A stretch of DNA of 64,000 bases from Anthonomus grandis grandis (lineage: Eukaryota; Arthropoda; Insecta; Coleoptera; Curculionidae), in assembly GCF_022605725.1 (NCBI RefSeq), contig NC_065552.1, forward strand, positions 31,817,879 through 31,881,878, given 5' to 3'. The position numbers were made by a program, and so were the translations under genes. Positions 47,719 through 61,000 of this stretch are shown piece by piece. The notes below the pieces were generated by a model. The model searched no databases. It saw nothing but the letters and a program-made list of their open reading frames with translations, and was not told the DNA's origin. Each line of letters begins with the position of its first letter. The first letter of the stretch is position 1.

Positions 47719-48790
47719 TTACCAGAGCCCAACGGCCTTAGAGAAACCGATAAGGCTCTCTGGTCTGAAGGACTTAAGGTCACTCGGTACACTGAAAGTG
47801 TTACCCAAGTATTTGAACCTGGCGCGCGTGAGTGCTGGGCACTCCCCGACTACATTGTCAACGGTTTCATCCTCCTTACAGTACCATCGGAATTCCGGGT
47901 TGTCCGCAATACCGATAGTATGGAGATGGCTTCTTAAGTGCCAGTGACCGGTTAAAAGACCTGACACTAACCGAATTTCGCGTCTTCTTAGTCGTACTAG
48001 ATTTTTGGTGAGACAGACAGTGGGCCCACCTATGTGAGCTTTGGCCTGTCTCATACCAGGGGACTCAGTCCATCTTCGGTCGATCCATTTGTCCAGCAGA
48101 CCCTTCATTGACGTGACCGCAACGCATTTGGCGATACCAACTATGGGTTCCGGCCCCATCGGCACATTCGCGGATTCCAGTCTGGCAAGAGAGTCCGCTT
48201 CCTCATTACCTGCATGGCCTGCGTGGCCAGGTATCCAGACGAGCTGTACCCTGCAGCCAACCTGTACCAGTTTTTTCAGGACTTTTATGCACTCTAGTAC
48301 AAGCTTGGAGCTTACCTTTGCGGCCGTGATAGCCATATTGGCAGCTCTGCCGTCCGAGCATATTGATACGACTGTATTGCGGTATCCGCAGCTTAGGATT
48401 TTCTGTCCGCATTTTAATACAGCGAATACTTTGGCCTTGAAGACAGTGGCGTGCTCCCCCAGCGAGTATGCCCTACTGGTATGTGGGATCTCACCACAAA
48501 GCTCTGATCCAGCTCTGTTATTCATTCTGGAGCCATCTGTGTACCAGATGGTCCCCCTATTTAGCAATGCAGGTCTGTTGGAATACTGCCACTCCTCTCT
48601 GCCTGCAATGTGCGTCACGAATCCCTCGCAGTCCACAGTCACTGGAGCCATGCAGTCACTGCCCATCAGAAGGAGAGCACATTGCTGTATGGCCCGTGAC
48701 CAAATTTTTGCGTGACCGGTCTCGCCAGCACGTAGTTCGCCGAGGACGTATAGCCTGAACAGTTCTATATTCGCATGTCTTAACTAGCTA
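47719..48790 (-). pseudogene. LINE ORF2 3' part with ribonuclease H
   Basis: A 315-codon open frame (48666-47719) reads a ribonuclease H domain: WYTDGSRMNNRAGSEL with the first Asp, EHATVFKAKVFAVL with the Glu, ICSDGRAANMAI with the second Asp, and VWIPGHAGHAGNEEADSLAR with the His and last Asp. After it comes a C-terminal region with RRREIRLVSGLLTGHWHLRS and FRWYCKEDETVDNVVGECPAL, a cysteine/histidine block. This domain order marks an I/R1/Jockey-group element that carries RNase H. A further piece upstream to 48790 is in another frame. GC content is higher than its surroundings, so this is a younger insertion, though truncated. Confidence 0.8.
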
Positions 48791-48799
48791 TTTAAAAAA

Positions 48800-49440
48800 A
48801 ACATCAAGTCCCTTTAGTCAATAAAACCTTCTACAGCCTAGACGAGTTTTTAAAACACGAATTTTAACTGTTGTGTCCCATTACAATTAAAATATATTTT
48901 ATTTGTTGTTGCTAGACATAGTTTTTATTTAGTCTTATTCTTTAAAAAATTAAATTCTCATTTATTGTTTTAAATACTTCAACATCAGTCTGTTACTATA
49001 ATGTCCTTGTATTTTAGTTTTTAAGTTAGTCTAGATATGCTTAAATTTATTGAATATTGACTTATGTAAGCGTTTTCTTTTATTTATTTATATCTGAAAC
49101 CAAGTTCATGAAGGTTGCTAAAAGACCAAATTTCATATCATCAATTTTACATCACCATCATGTACACCAAAAAATGGTCAAATCATTTATTTCATCTAGA
49201 GATTTAAATACAAAAATTTCATCCATGGCTGGTAAAGAGACCAATATACAAATTTGACATATATAAGGAAAACACACCGTCTCATAACATAGAATACATG
49301 GCTTCATGTATTTCTAGTATCAAATCCGTTACCATATCATCATAATATCGATAATTATGATGACATTTAAGCAATTTAGTATTAGTTCTAGTTGGAGTAA
49401 AAGTCCATAAGTTTTACAATCACACTTTTACTCTGAATCT
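48800..49440. other. Intergenic, no gene seen
   Basis: AT-rich sequence between the RNase H LINE copy and the hammerhead-resembling stretch at 49464. No coding similarity or transposon end was recognised. Confidence 0.35.
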
Positions 49441-49839
49441 TACAGTACCGGGCTCGATTCTCGGCCTGATGATGCAGAGCCAGAGCGAAAGACGTGCAGT
49501 CATTTATTATATTTTATAAAACCCTGACTATGTTTTCTTTGTTTTCGTCAAAGAAGAGCTTTAAATATTCGGATTTTAAAAAAATTATTGTACCGTATCA
49601 AGTTAAGCAAATTTGTCTTACTTTAATCGACCTTGTATCTTATAAGGTTCCCGAAAACCCAATGGTCACCTTTGATTTAGAACACTCTGCATATCTTACC
49701 TAACTTACAAATTTAAGTCTTATACTATCCATATGTTCAATATCCAAACTTTTGAATGTCCCCATGTTCTTTAATCTGTCTATGATAAAAGAAGCGTTAT
49801 TTACCTAATCATAATTTCTGTTTATATTTTTATATAATA

Positions 49840-49845
49840 TTTATT
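49840..49845 (-). promoter_or_regulatory. Poly(A) signal of prag01-like gene
   Basis: AATAAA on the minus strand, 75 bases past the stop codon of the prag01-like gene. Confidence 0.5.
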
Positions 49846-49920
49846 ATAAAAACTGAGCAGGTTAACAAAAAAACTAAGAATAAATTACTTCTACCCTGAA
49901 GAATATTAAAAAATCTGCAG

Positions 49921-50202
49921 TTATTCCTTGTAATTGGTGATTGTGGCTGGTCTGGCTGGAAAGTCATTGTAGAAATGCAACAGTCCAAAGGCATTTCCGC
50001 CCACAATTGTTGCCACTAAGGTTCCGACTCCAATAATAAGTTCCGTATTATATTTTCGCTGCTTAGCATCGTAATGGGTCTTCCAATCGCCTGAAGGGAC
50101 TGGCAGATCATCGTACGTACTTCTGGTTGCTTGGGGACCAGAAGATTTTCTCCTTACAAATTGTTCGGCAACCAATTTTATTAAGCGCCTCGAAGCTTGC
50201 AT
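49921..50202 (-). CDS. Deltamethrin resistance protein prag01-like, small mitochondrial membrane protein
   Basis: This single-exon frame encodes 93 aa from Met at 50202. An upstream in-frame Met at 50271 would add 23 residues. I chose the later one because the next residues (QASRRLIKLVAEQFVRRKSS) form a basic amphipathic helix like a mitochondrial targeting peptide. The conserved block YDDLPVPSGDWKTHYDAKQR (about residues 29-48) is the hallmark of the insect prag01 family. It is followed by one membrane segment (ELIIGVGTLVATIVGG) and a short tail ending FPARPATITNYKE. The family was named from expression in pyrethroid-resistant mosquitoes; its molecular role is unknown, and a respiratory-complex accessory role is only inference. 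Normal length, no lesion. Confidence 0.85.
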   Translation of the reverse strand: MQASRRLIKLVAEQFVRRKSSGPQATRSTYDDLPVPSGDWKTHYDAKQRKYNTELIIGVGTLVATIVGGNAFGLLHFYNDFPARPATITNYKE

Positions 50203-50486
50203 TTTAACCGGGATTAACTTATTGAATTTATAATTAAAAATGGAAAGTTTTCTATTTGTTTGACATTTCAAACGAACTTATTATGTCACCTTCACAACTA
50301 GTGTCATCTATCAAAATGTGTCAATGCGGTGTACTTTGTTCAGATTGGTTGTACCAAAATAATAGTGTGTTCGACCTTACTCTTCTTATCATCCAACAGA
50401 TGTATTGTCTTGGAACTTGTGCTATAGTGAAAACTACTGCATCGTAGATTTTTATTATTACAGAACAGAAAAAAGGTCGGGTAGGC

Positions 50487-50560
50487 ACAGATGTAAATAG
50501 CTCCGCACGGCTAGCTAATAGCACAGATGTAGCACTCCGCACGGAGCTATTTACATTTGT
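50487..50560. repeat. 19-bp inverted repeat with internal echo
   Basis: ACAGATGTAAATAGCTCCG at 50487-50505 pairs with 50542-50560 with one mismatch. The spacer contains another partial copy (CACAGATGTAGCACTCCGCACGG region). About 285 bases upstream of the prag01-like start; could be a small fold-back insertion. Confidence 0.6.
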
Positions 50561-50599
50561 AGGGTAGGTTTTGAACACTCTTTGTTCTCAGGCGTTTGC

Positions 50600-52080
50600 A
50601 ATAATATTATACACCCTTGTAAGCTGGGCATTTTAACCCCGCTTAAGTGGTTAAATTGTTGCTTTTACTATGCAGGTTGATCTATTAAACACTTTACGCA
50701 AGGCCAATTACAGAATGGGAAAAGGTTTTTGACGAAAATCAAAAACTTCTTCAAGTTTGTTTTTGAGGAGGACAAGTTTCAATTCAATATTTTTATTTAA
50801 CTGTGCTGATTATTTTAATGAATTTTACTATGTACACATACATATTATGTCAATTATTGAAATTATGTGCTTTTACCTCTACTTTCAAACTGAGTAAATG
50901 TTCGATTTTGTTATTGTAGTTTTGATTAATTGTAGTTGTCATTATTATGCAAAATTAGTTTTGTTTGTTTTAAATATATTTCAGTGGCATTATAATTAGA
51001 ATTTGATAGGAATAAAGCACACATTTTTAAATATTTACAAATAAATCGATCATATATGTTAACACTTGAACACACACATATTTTCTTAAAAAAAAAAAAA
51101 AAAAGAAACCGTCAATTTTTAATATGTTAAAAGGGGGTTCTCATTTGACATATCAAAGTGAGGTTAGCTAGATATGATTGACAGAACTTTATCAAATATA
51201 AAATTAAAGGTCCTCCTGTATATATAAATTGACGTATTTTTTTTAGGAAGGTAATAAGGGTGGTTCATTTTAAAATGAAATCACTGTAGAATAACTTTTC
51301 AAGGAACAAGTCAGAGAAAAAATATCAACCAATATTAATGATGAATTTGTTTATTTTCTAATCGGAATTTTATAGCAAATCAGAATGCTCCCTATAGTTT
51401 TCGAGAATTTAATGGTTGTAGCCTGAATTAATCTAGGTCTTCCAATTTTCCATACTAAATACGAATTATACTCTATATTTTTAATACCGTTATCCGAGTA
51501 CATTTAATATTCCATAAATAAACGTTAACGTACATACTAAAGTGAAAAAACGAAAAGATTTGTTTGGGTATTCTACCAATAAAGAGAAGCAAAAAAATAA
51601 GACTGATACTACTTGCCGATATGCCTGTCCCCTAATTGCTTTCTTTAGTATAAGGCCTTCTTTAGTATAAATCGTTTTTTTGTTCAGGAACCTTCATTAT
51701 TAAGAAATCCAGTTTTTTGTTCTGTATCTTTTTCTTATACATATAGTAAAACAGATTTACTTTACATTCTAACACTTTTCAATATTGGTGGAGTTGTCAG
51801 TGTTATCTTCCTACCTGATCTCAAGGAATTTAAATCAATATTTCATTTAGTCCTTATCGACTATTTGTCTGTGAAAATCAAAATTTCAAATAAATCAAAA
51901 AGTGGCCCTATGCAAATGAATAATTTGGACTGAGGAGGATTATAAATATTAAACCCGCGCAGAATAAAAAAAACATTGCTAAACGTTAAATTAACACATC
52001 TATATATTACTAAAGCTATAATAAATAAATAAATAAGCAAATAAATAAAATTTGTACATAGCTCTAATTTAAACTAAACC
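50600..52080. other. Intergenic, no gene seen
   Basis: AT-rich DNA with a 17-base poly(A) run near 51090 and an AAATAAATAAAT run at 52020-52045. The segment 51110-51240 (GGTTCTCATTTGACATATCAAAG and downstream) resembles terminal parts of mariner-like elements but is too short to call. Confidence 0.35.
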
Positions 52081-52083
52081 TAT

Positions 52084-55000
52084 TTATGAAGGACATAAAT
52101 TTTGAGTGTAAAAGAACTTAAAGCCAAGGCCTGTAATGTTGTCGTTGGTTCTAACGTTAACTACAATTGGACCGCTACTCATATCTAGAAGAAATATAAA
52201 AGTTGATGGTTTTTCTATAATAACTTAATGTGAAATAAATCAAACTAACCAGTTACAGAGGCATCAGTACTAAAATTAGCACTTGTAGACCCATCGTTTA
52301 ACCTATCGCCACATAATCTCGTACCATCTATAATAATGTAATCATCAGGACAATTTAAAACATCCACGCCTGCTTGTCCTGCTGGTACTGTGGACTGACC
52401 ATCTACAAAAAAAGGAAGATGTGGAAAAACTTGGGAATAAACGAACAATTTTGAGCTAGATATGCTTCTCGTATCATTTTCTTTACATTTAATGCTTAAG
52501 AGAGTAATCATATACTAATAATTGATTCACTTACTTGGCAAAATATTTACCAGTTGAAACGGATACATTTCACCATCGTTCGTGTTCATATACGTTATGG
52601 AACAATATCCCGCTTCTCTCCTAATACAAATAGCATAGTTTAAATCATTCTAAAAATGAAAATCCTAATAAAGTAATTGATTAAATAGTCAATATAGCAC
52701 ATACAAAATACCCAGGAACACTTCTATTAAACATCGCTGCTTGGTCATAGTTGAAACTCTGTATTGTTCCAGTGACTCCAGTATAATATTGGAGACAGTT
52801 GCTTTGGGAGGTGCTGCAGCTATCGCTATATTGACAAATCTTCATTTTAAATCGCTTTCTAGCCCCTGTTGTGGATAGTACCATTATTTTGAGAGGACCT
52901 TCTAGTTGAGATACATCCACATAAACTAAAACAAATCAAACAGAAGTAAAAATGAGATAATCTGTTGTCTAAACATCATCCAGCGCATTGATTCAGATAT
53001 ATTTTATAATAGAGAGAGTGGTATATTATATTCTTATCAATAGTTTAATTTCAAATCTGTATCACTTCCGAAGTCATAACTGGTCCTCCTTTAGTGATTA
53101 TGTAGTGCCAGCATAAAAAAATATTGGTATACCCTTCCGGATCTTTGGACGGAACAACTTTATTATTGAGATAAATAGCAAATTTTACTAAGCTTTTTCC
53201 ACTTAATAGAATCTGGTAAAATAAGAAAAATAGATATTTCAATTAGATTGTTAAGGGTAGGAGCAGGAGTCAGGAGGTACCTACACTTAATTTATGAGGG
53301 CATGTCATCTGAAAAAGTGAGGAATAACAGGTAAAATTACGAGAGCTAAAGAAAGCCCTACTCAAACATCTACGTGTACTAAAGGGAGACCATTTTATCT
53401 CAACTTCTTAGGAACTGGGAAAAAGAGAAGGGAAAAAAGCGAAAAAGATCTTCAGAAAATTAACAAGTCAGCAGTTACAGCAGGACAAGGCACTTAATAT
53501 GTAACTGCTCCAAAAATCATTAGAATTATACAAATAAATAATTATATAAAATATGATATCAATGGTTTAAAGGCTGCTAAATATGTACATGCGACGAAGT
53601 CGACCGACTTGGCTCGTACAGACTCAGCCTAAGTCCACATTGACACGTAATTACGGATACGTGAGGCTGTCAAGCCTATCCGTGACTTTTATCCCATCCA
53701 CTAGAGACATGCGTATCCGTAAAATGACGTTATATTTTTATTCGAATTTTTGGTGTTTACAGTGTTGACCTTCCACAATTGCTTCAACCTATTTTATGTC
53801 TTTTGTAAAGGAGTTCTCGGATCGGTTCATAGATTTTTTTCTGGCATAAACGAATAAAACCAACATTTCGTAATCTAATTTGCTGTGTTTTTGGCCCCTT
53901 AAGTTAAAATATTGTCCTGATTGACGCAAAGCTCGAATGTAAAACCCTGCTATTCCTCCATATATATTTGGAAACTTTGGTGTTCCAAATAATTTTGGCA
54001 CTATTAATTAAAAAGCCGCAATAGTCACATTTAAGATATGTGGTCTCGAAGTTCTAAAAAGAATAGCACAAAATAACAACTAGTGAAAAAATTGGTAAAA
54101 ACTCAGAAATAACAATAAAAAACAAATAGTACAACGGACCAAAAAAACGGAAATAAGTTCAAATTAACCAACTTCTATCCGCGTTTTCCTTCACGTAAGC
54201 ACGTGAAACTTTTCGAGCCTCTTATTGGCTGGTAGCAATCATCCATGTGGTCCCAACGGATCTATAATTATTCAAATTATATCCAAACAAGTATCAATGT
54301 GGATTCAGGCTAAGACTGCCGACTTGCATGAGTATGTGCAGCAAAAGTCGTGGCTTGAATGGAGCCGAAAGTTGGGCTTGCGCTAAATCGGGCAAAACGG
54401 ATTCTCGGCAGACTTGCTATTGCAATAAAGGGGAGGAGAAAGTAAACTCAAAGTCCAAGTCTCATAATCCGATTTTGAATTTGAGTTTACTTTCTCCTCC
54501 CCTTTATTCATATACTTAAGTCTCTTTGGGAATGATAAATGATTATTTTGAATTGCTATTGCAAGTTTGCGCGTGTGTAGCCAGTTATCTACCGATTTCG
54601 GAAGTTTATTTGCCTAAATCGTATATTCATGCAAGATTTTTGTAATAATTAATTTAACATTTTTTCAGAATTTATATATATTTTTAAATTTCAAGATGAG
54701 TGAACGACTTGGGGATTTACGAAGATTGTCACGCGAGTTCCTTGAGGAGTTTAAAGAAATTCTTCTAAAAAATTTATGTGCGAGTAAATTTTATGTTTTT
54801 TTAACCACTCTTTTGTCCATCAAGGCCGTTTTTTTTTTAAATATAGTGCAACGGCAGCTGCAACAAGAATATCCGTAGATTCCATGGAATTACGACTGAT
54901 GCTTATTAGGACAATTTTAAATAAAACTTTATTTATGTACTTATACGTATACACTTTTTCAACGATACATGAAAACTAAACCAAATTGACAAATAAGTTG

Positions 55001-58000
55001 GTACGTGTGGAGATAAACGCTGCCTAACAGACTTTATTAGCAACTTGTTTCTCAAGCCAAGTCGGCCGACTTGCATGTACGTGTGTAGCAGCCTTAAGGA
55101 CTATCTTGTAGCAACGTTCAACTTCAAGCAACTGACAGTCATGGAGAAGCTTAGAGTTTCATAGTTATGTATATAGTCATGAGTTTCATTCAGAAATTAT
55201 ATATAATAGGTATAATAAATTCTGGGATATTTATTTTCACTTGGGAATGATGTTCGTGGACTTTGAATCCAAGGAAACAACGGAATATCTGCATGTCCCA
55301 AACTCCTAACTAATAAGATTGCTATCAAATCTCAGGACATTACAAGTTTGGCAAGTCTCGATAAGAAGCTCGACTCTTAATTCTCGACTTAAGAAACACT
55401 AGGAAAAAGAGGAGCCGACGATTGACGATTCGTCATTCTGTATCTCACAAGAAATATCACGACCACCAATAAGGCTACATCAATAGTGACAGAAGCATAC
55501 AAGACCGAGGGTTTGAACCTAGATGATCTACAGCCAATATTGATCAGCTTATTAATCAATGATGGAAGCATCAGTAAACAGAAATAAAACAAATACTAAC
55601 AGGCACCCTGCGATGTAATTTTGCAAATGTTGGCCAGCTTTACAACTCTCCATGATCCAGAAGAAAGTTTGGTCCTCGGTTTATCTAAATTAACTACATA
55701 ATCTACGGGGACTGCAATCGAACCCTAGTCCAAGAGATCCCAATAATTCCCAGTCATTTTCCCAAATATCAGTTACCGAACGTTGATTTATCTCGACCTG
55801 AATTTTTCCTGTACCATTCTGAATGAAGTATCATTCTCTGAAAAAGAATGTTACCCGACCTTTTAAATCAATCAATAGAAATAGGTGTTCTTTAAATAAA
55901 AATCGTTGGATGGAAGTACTGAATAACTTAACCCAATCGTGAATAAATGTTACTATTGGATAAAATACTATAGACTCGAGAAAAATAGTTGTTCTGGAGA
56001 AATAATATGCGGTAAAATAGTTTCGAGAAGAACGTATTCAGGCAAATGATAGTTCGCGAAATTGATTGTACGGGAAATGACTTCAATAAAACGATTGTTC
56101 GGGAAAATTAGTTGTTCGGAAAAAATAACATTCCGGAAAGTGGCTGCGGGATAATAATATTCGAGAAATATTTGAGAAAAAAATAAATGGTCATTCGGGA
56201 AATTGAAAATTCGGTACCGATTCGGGAAATCGGGCGAAAACGGTAGTAATTGTTTCAGAAAATTTTGACACCACCTACAGAAGTACAGTTTACTCCTACT
56301 TTTGCTCTGTAATGCGAATGCATACTATATAACTTAGGACAGTATAGAAAAAACATAAACTCCAGAGAAGAGTCTGCTTGAATAGCTAACTCACGATTTG
56401 AAATATGGGAACAACACCAAACTTTATGAATAAATCGGGGTTGATCGATCAGTTGGTAATGTCTATACATAGGAGAAATCACAAAAGGTGTACTTAGCTC
56501 TTTCGATTAAAGATAAATTTTAATATTTAGTTTTTGTAAGACTTACTATGCTGCCCTGTATTATAACCACATAAAACAGGAATTCTGCTATTCGAATTTT
56601 GGCCTGTAATCACCAGCCTTTCGTTTGTACATGTTCCATTCGTCGGACCCTCAAGCTAAAATAAAAACTTTACAAGACATCCAAAATTGAGTAAATCTTA
56701 AAAAATAGTCTAATGAAAGGCAATTCAATCGTTTCAAAATAGGGAACTTATACTTACATCTAAATCAATAAAGTCTATACGGAACTGCTGAATATTTGAA
56801 TTAGTTTTATAGACACTAAAGATACATGACATGGTATTCGAAATAACTTGTCTACCCAAAACAATATCGCTTAAAAGCTTATCAGTATGTCTCCTGTTTT
56901 GACCAAAGTAGTACCAATATAACCTAAAAGTGAAATTTTAAATAAGAATCCCAGTAGCTTAGTATTAATGTTCATTGTGATATTTATTGTAAAAATATCG
57001 TACCTGGGATCTGGAGTCGGTGCTATCGTGGTTGTAGTAGTAGTCGTTGGGGTGATTACTCCTCCATCTGAAGGATAGTAATCCGGATAGTTAGGACTTT
57101 TAAAATATGAACAATTCATGCTAGAAGAATCGCCACAAGAGCCTCTAACTAAAAAAGTATATTTTAATTACGATGTGGTAATCAGGGTCTTCAGTTTGAG
57201 AATTCCTTCAATCATCCTTTATTGCGTTTCGAAATTACTAAATAGGCTGTGGATTAAGTGAATTATAATAATTTTAGATTTATTTCATTTTCTTCTTTTC
57301 TATTGTCTGACTGTTTTTGAAATTTTTTCTAAAAAGAATTAAGAGGCTTACCACCAATTAACCCTCTAGCCAGCAGACCCGCCTTAAGGCAGGCTTTATC
57401 AAAATCTCATTTAGAGATGCATTTTAAATTCTTTGGCCACATAGCGGCAATCCCGACTTTGGGGTGGAATTTGTTTCGTGTCTGACGTACTTAGAACGGC
57501 TATTGGTTCCCGTGTTTTTTTCAGTAGAGTCAGTCGCGTATGTGCCGGCTTAGTAAATTTACAGAATAATTATTTCGCTATAAATGATATTTTCTGTGCT
57601 ATACAATAAATACATGTAGCGATCTGTTCAAGCCAAAAAATTTACAGGTGAGTTTATGTATGTTATATTTTTTAGTTATGCGTTGAAAAAAAAGTAGTTT
57701 ATGTGTTTTTGCTATAAATCACTCCTAACCTCAACCTGCCTAAAGGCGGATCCACCGGTTTGTGTGAAAATTATCTCATTCATACGAAATATTTATTTTC
57801 TTACTATTTCTGTTTTTTGTGGTTAGATATGACATCAAACAAGAAAGGACAGCCCGGGAAGGATCCCCGAGGGTCTGAATTATATGACTTATCTCAAGTG
57901 ACTTCGGTCGAAATGTTTGAACTTTTGGACAATGTAGATATAGGACCTGACACCGATATTGAAGATGGGCTGGAAGACGATTTTGACGATGATGATAGTC

Positions 58001-61000
58001 TTGCTGACCCAGATTTTTGTCTTGAAGATGAAATAAATCAATACAACGATTTAACTTCTGAATCTTCTACGCCTGACGACCAATTGTTGACATTAGATAT
58101 TGAAACACCTGATACCTCACAGCCATCGATATCAGGGAATTATTCAACTGAATCACAAAAAATGTCTGTTGTTGCAAGAGTTTTATCCCCGTTGACTTCA
58201 GGTGAACCATCTACTTCATTTCAACGACAGCAAAAACGACCACGTTCTCCTCAGCCAGAATTTGAAGATGGGGCTGATGTTTCCGAGCCTAACACAGGTG
58301 GGTTTACGGGAAACCCAAGTGCACTTTTAGTACAGTCAAAAGAATGCAAAGAAATAATTTGGCGTAAACAGCATTTGCAGCTGCATAAAAATGAAGTGGT
58401 ATTCCGTGGAAGCACAGAGCTTCCACTACACTTTCAGGATTTAAAAACTCCATATCAATGCTTCGCCTATTTTTTTACACAAGAGTTTCTTGAAAATATT
58501 GCAGAACAAACAAATTTATATGCTCGACAGTACGACATCAAGACAACATTTGTTACCTAAGATCCGTGTCTGCTGAGATCCGGAAGTACATTGGCATCTT
58601 GATATTTATGTCGATATATCGTTATCCAAATGCGACAGAATACTGGGGTAGTTATTCATTTGAACCAGTTCATACGGCAATGACATCCAAACGATTCTTT
58701 ATGATTCGTATCTTCACTTCAACGATAAATCAAAAGAAAAAAAACGGGATCAACCTGGATTTGATCCATTATATAAAGTCCAACCGATAGTGAAACATTT
58801 AAATGAACGATTTCAAACAGTTCCAAAATTACCTCGTTTATGCGTAGATGAGCAAATGTGCGCGACTAAAATGAAACGCAGTTCATTGCGACAATACATG
58901 CCGGCAAAGCCCCATAAATGGGGGTTCAAACTATTTGTTCTATGTGACAGCAATGGTTATTTTTACGCCTTCGAAATCTTTACTGGCGCAGGGAGCAATG
59001 TTATTTTGCCCAATACGCCTAATCTGGGAGCAGCAGCAAATGTTGTCGTCCGGCTATCTCAAACAATACCTGACTTTGTCAATCATATTTTATATTTTGA
59101 CAATTTTTATACGACACTGCCACTACTTATTTATCTTAGACGCCGAGGCATTTATTCATTGGGGACAATTCGTTCTCGTCGTATTCCTAATTGTAAATTG
59201 CCTAGTGAAAAAGATAAACAGCTTGCTACAGCAGATAAGGGATTTTCTGTTGAGTATGTGGGAAATGCGCATGGTGTAGATTTGACAACTGTATTGTGGA
59301 AGGACAACAAAAATGTGTGTTTGGCTTCTACATACGTCGGGGTACTACCCTTTAAAAGTGCTCTCCAAGATAAACAACCATCAAAGCCAACAAGATATGA
59401 TCGGTCTGCAGAAAAGTACGTGCAAATTGAATGCCCCGCCATCATACGTGAATATAATTATCACATGGGCGGAGTTGATCTAATGGATGGATTACTTGGA
59501 AGGTACCATATTCGCCTAAAGACTAGCAAGTGGACATTGCGTCTATTTTATCATTTTATTGACATGGCTATGGTCAACGCATATCTGCTACACAAACGGA
59601 TTCATAAAAAATCGCCGCCTTTACCAGTGTTTCGAGCACAAGTAGCTGCCGTACTATGCGTTAACGAAGCTGTCAGAAAACGTCCTGGCAGGCCTTCATC
59701 TGCTTCGAAGCAGGAAGAAATGCAACCTGGAAAAAACTCTAAGACATATATCCCCGAGCCAGATATCCGATTTGATGGTTTGAACCACATGCCCGACCTT
59801 TTGGATAGATCCGGTAAAAGGATGTGTAAAAACAAAGGATGTAAAGCTGAAACTCAGTTCTTTTGCACTAAATGCAATTTAAATTTGTGCCTTTCCTCAA
59901 CTAAAAAGTGTTTTCAAGAGTTTCATACACAATAAAGCATTACACTAATCTTATTTTTTTGTATTGAGGCACAAAATATACATTTCAAGTTTAATTTCGC
60001 TTTTTTTACCCTGACTATTTTTGTCCCTTTAGTCGGCAGGTCTGCCTTAAGACTGGGGGAGGTTTTTTCATCCCCAAAGCTTTAAAGGTTTATGATAAAC
60101 TTTTTTTAAGCCTCAAATTCATTTTTATGTTATGAATTTACCCGCCTATGATTTTTTTTCATAAAATAAAAATTGGCCCTTTAGAGGGTTAAAATAATAA
60201 TTATAATAAAGTTCTTCCAACCCAACAGTATTTATATAAATATTGAATAAGAGGAGGGCAAGATCTATAGTGGGAGTGCCTTAAAACCTAAGTTGAAAGA
60301 ACTACCTAGAATTGTAGGTTCCACTAATGTCACTTTATCTGTTTGATCTATCATAGTATCTTAGGATCATACATTTAGCAATTTTACTCATGTAGCAAAT
60401 TATATAAGAGCTAAAGGGAAATCATGGTACCAAGAATAAAGTAGCTTATGTATGAAGCTGCAGTACTTCATACATACTTTCTCTTCTTGTTCTCCTCTTT
60501 TAATCTTTAGCACCTTGAGTTGAGCAAGAAATCTATATCGTGCTGACAATACCACTGCACTAAGGTTTCAGTAGGCACATTGTGCGCCTGTGGTAAAAGA
60601 AGAGAAGAGCCGCCCACAGCTCTTCATTAACCCCAACAAATCAATGTGCACAAAAACGACTCCCTTATCTCTAAGGGATACATCTTAAAGGAATAATTCT
60701 CAGTATAACCCATACCGAGTATACTGTAACAGGCAGTATATTAGCCGCATATGCGAGGCAGTATAACCCATACCGAGTATACTGCCGCGCATCAATGAGG
60801 AAGCAGGACAATCGGAAAGTATATGGCCCATAATCTCGTCTTCGCAGTTTTATGCCCAGCGTATTGGCCTCATGCTCAGTTTCAATTTGAACAAATGGTG
60901 ATTTAATTGACAATAATATTGGATTATATAGATCTTTCAGCTCAGAAGAAGATATTTCTCCAAAAACCTATCAATTTTATCAATTTTATCAGCAAGGCAT

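Noticed and set aside
48041..48715. Plus-strand open frame of 224 codons
   Set aside because: It is antisense to the RNase H domain of the LINE, whose catalytic motifs are clear on the minus strand.
53051..53242. Minus-strand frame between CUB gene exons 8 and 9
   Set aside because: Exons 8 and 9 join in phase without it, giving GQHIYVDV as expected for the family; I see no domain in this frame.
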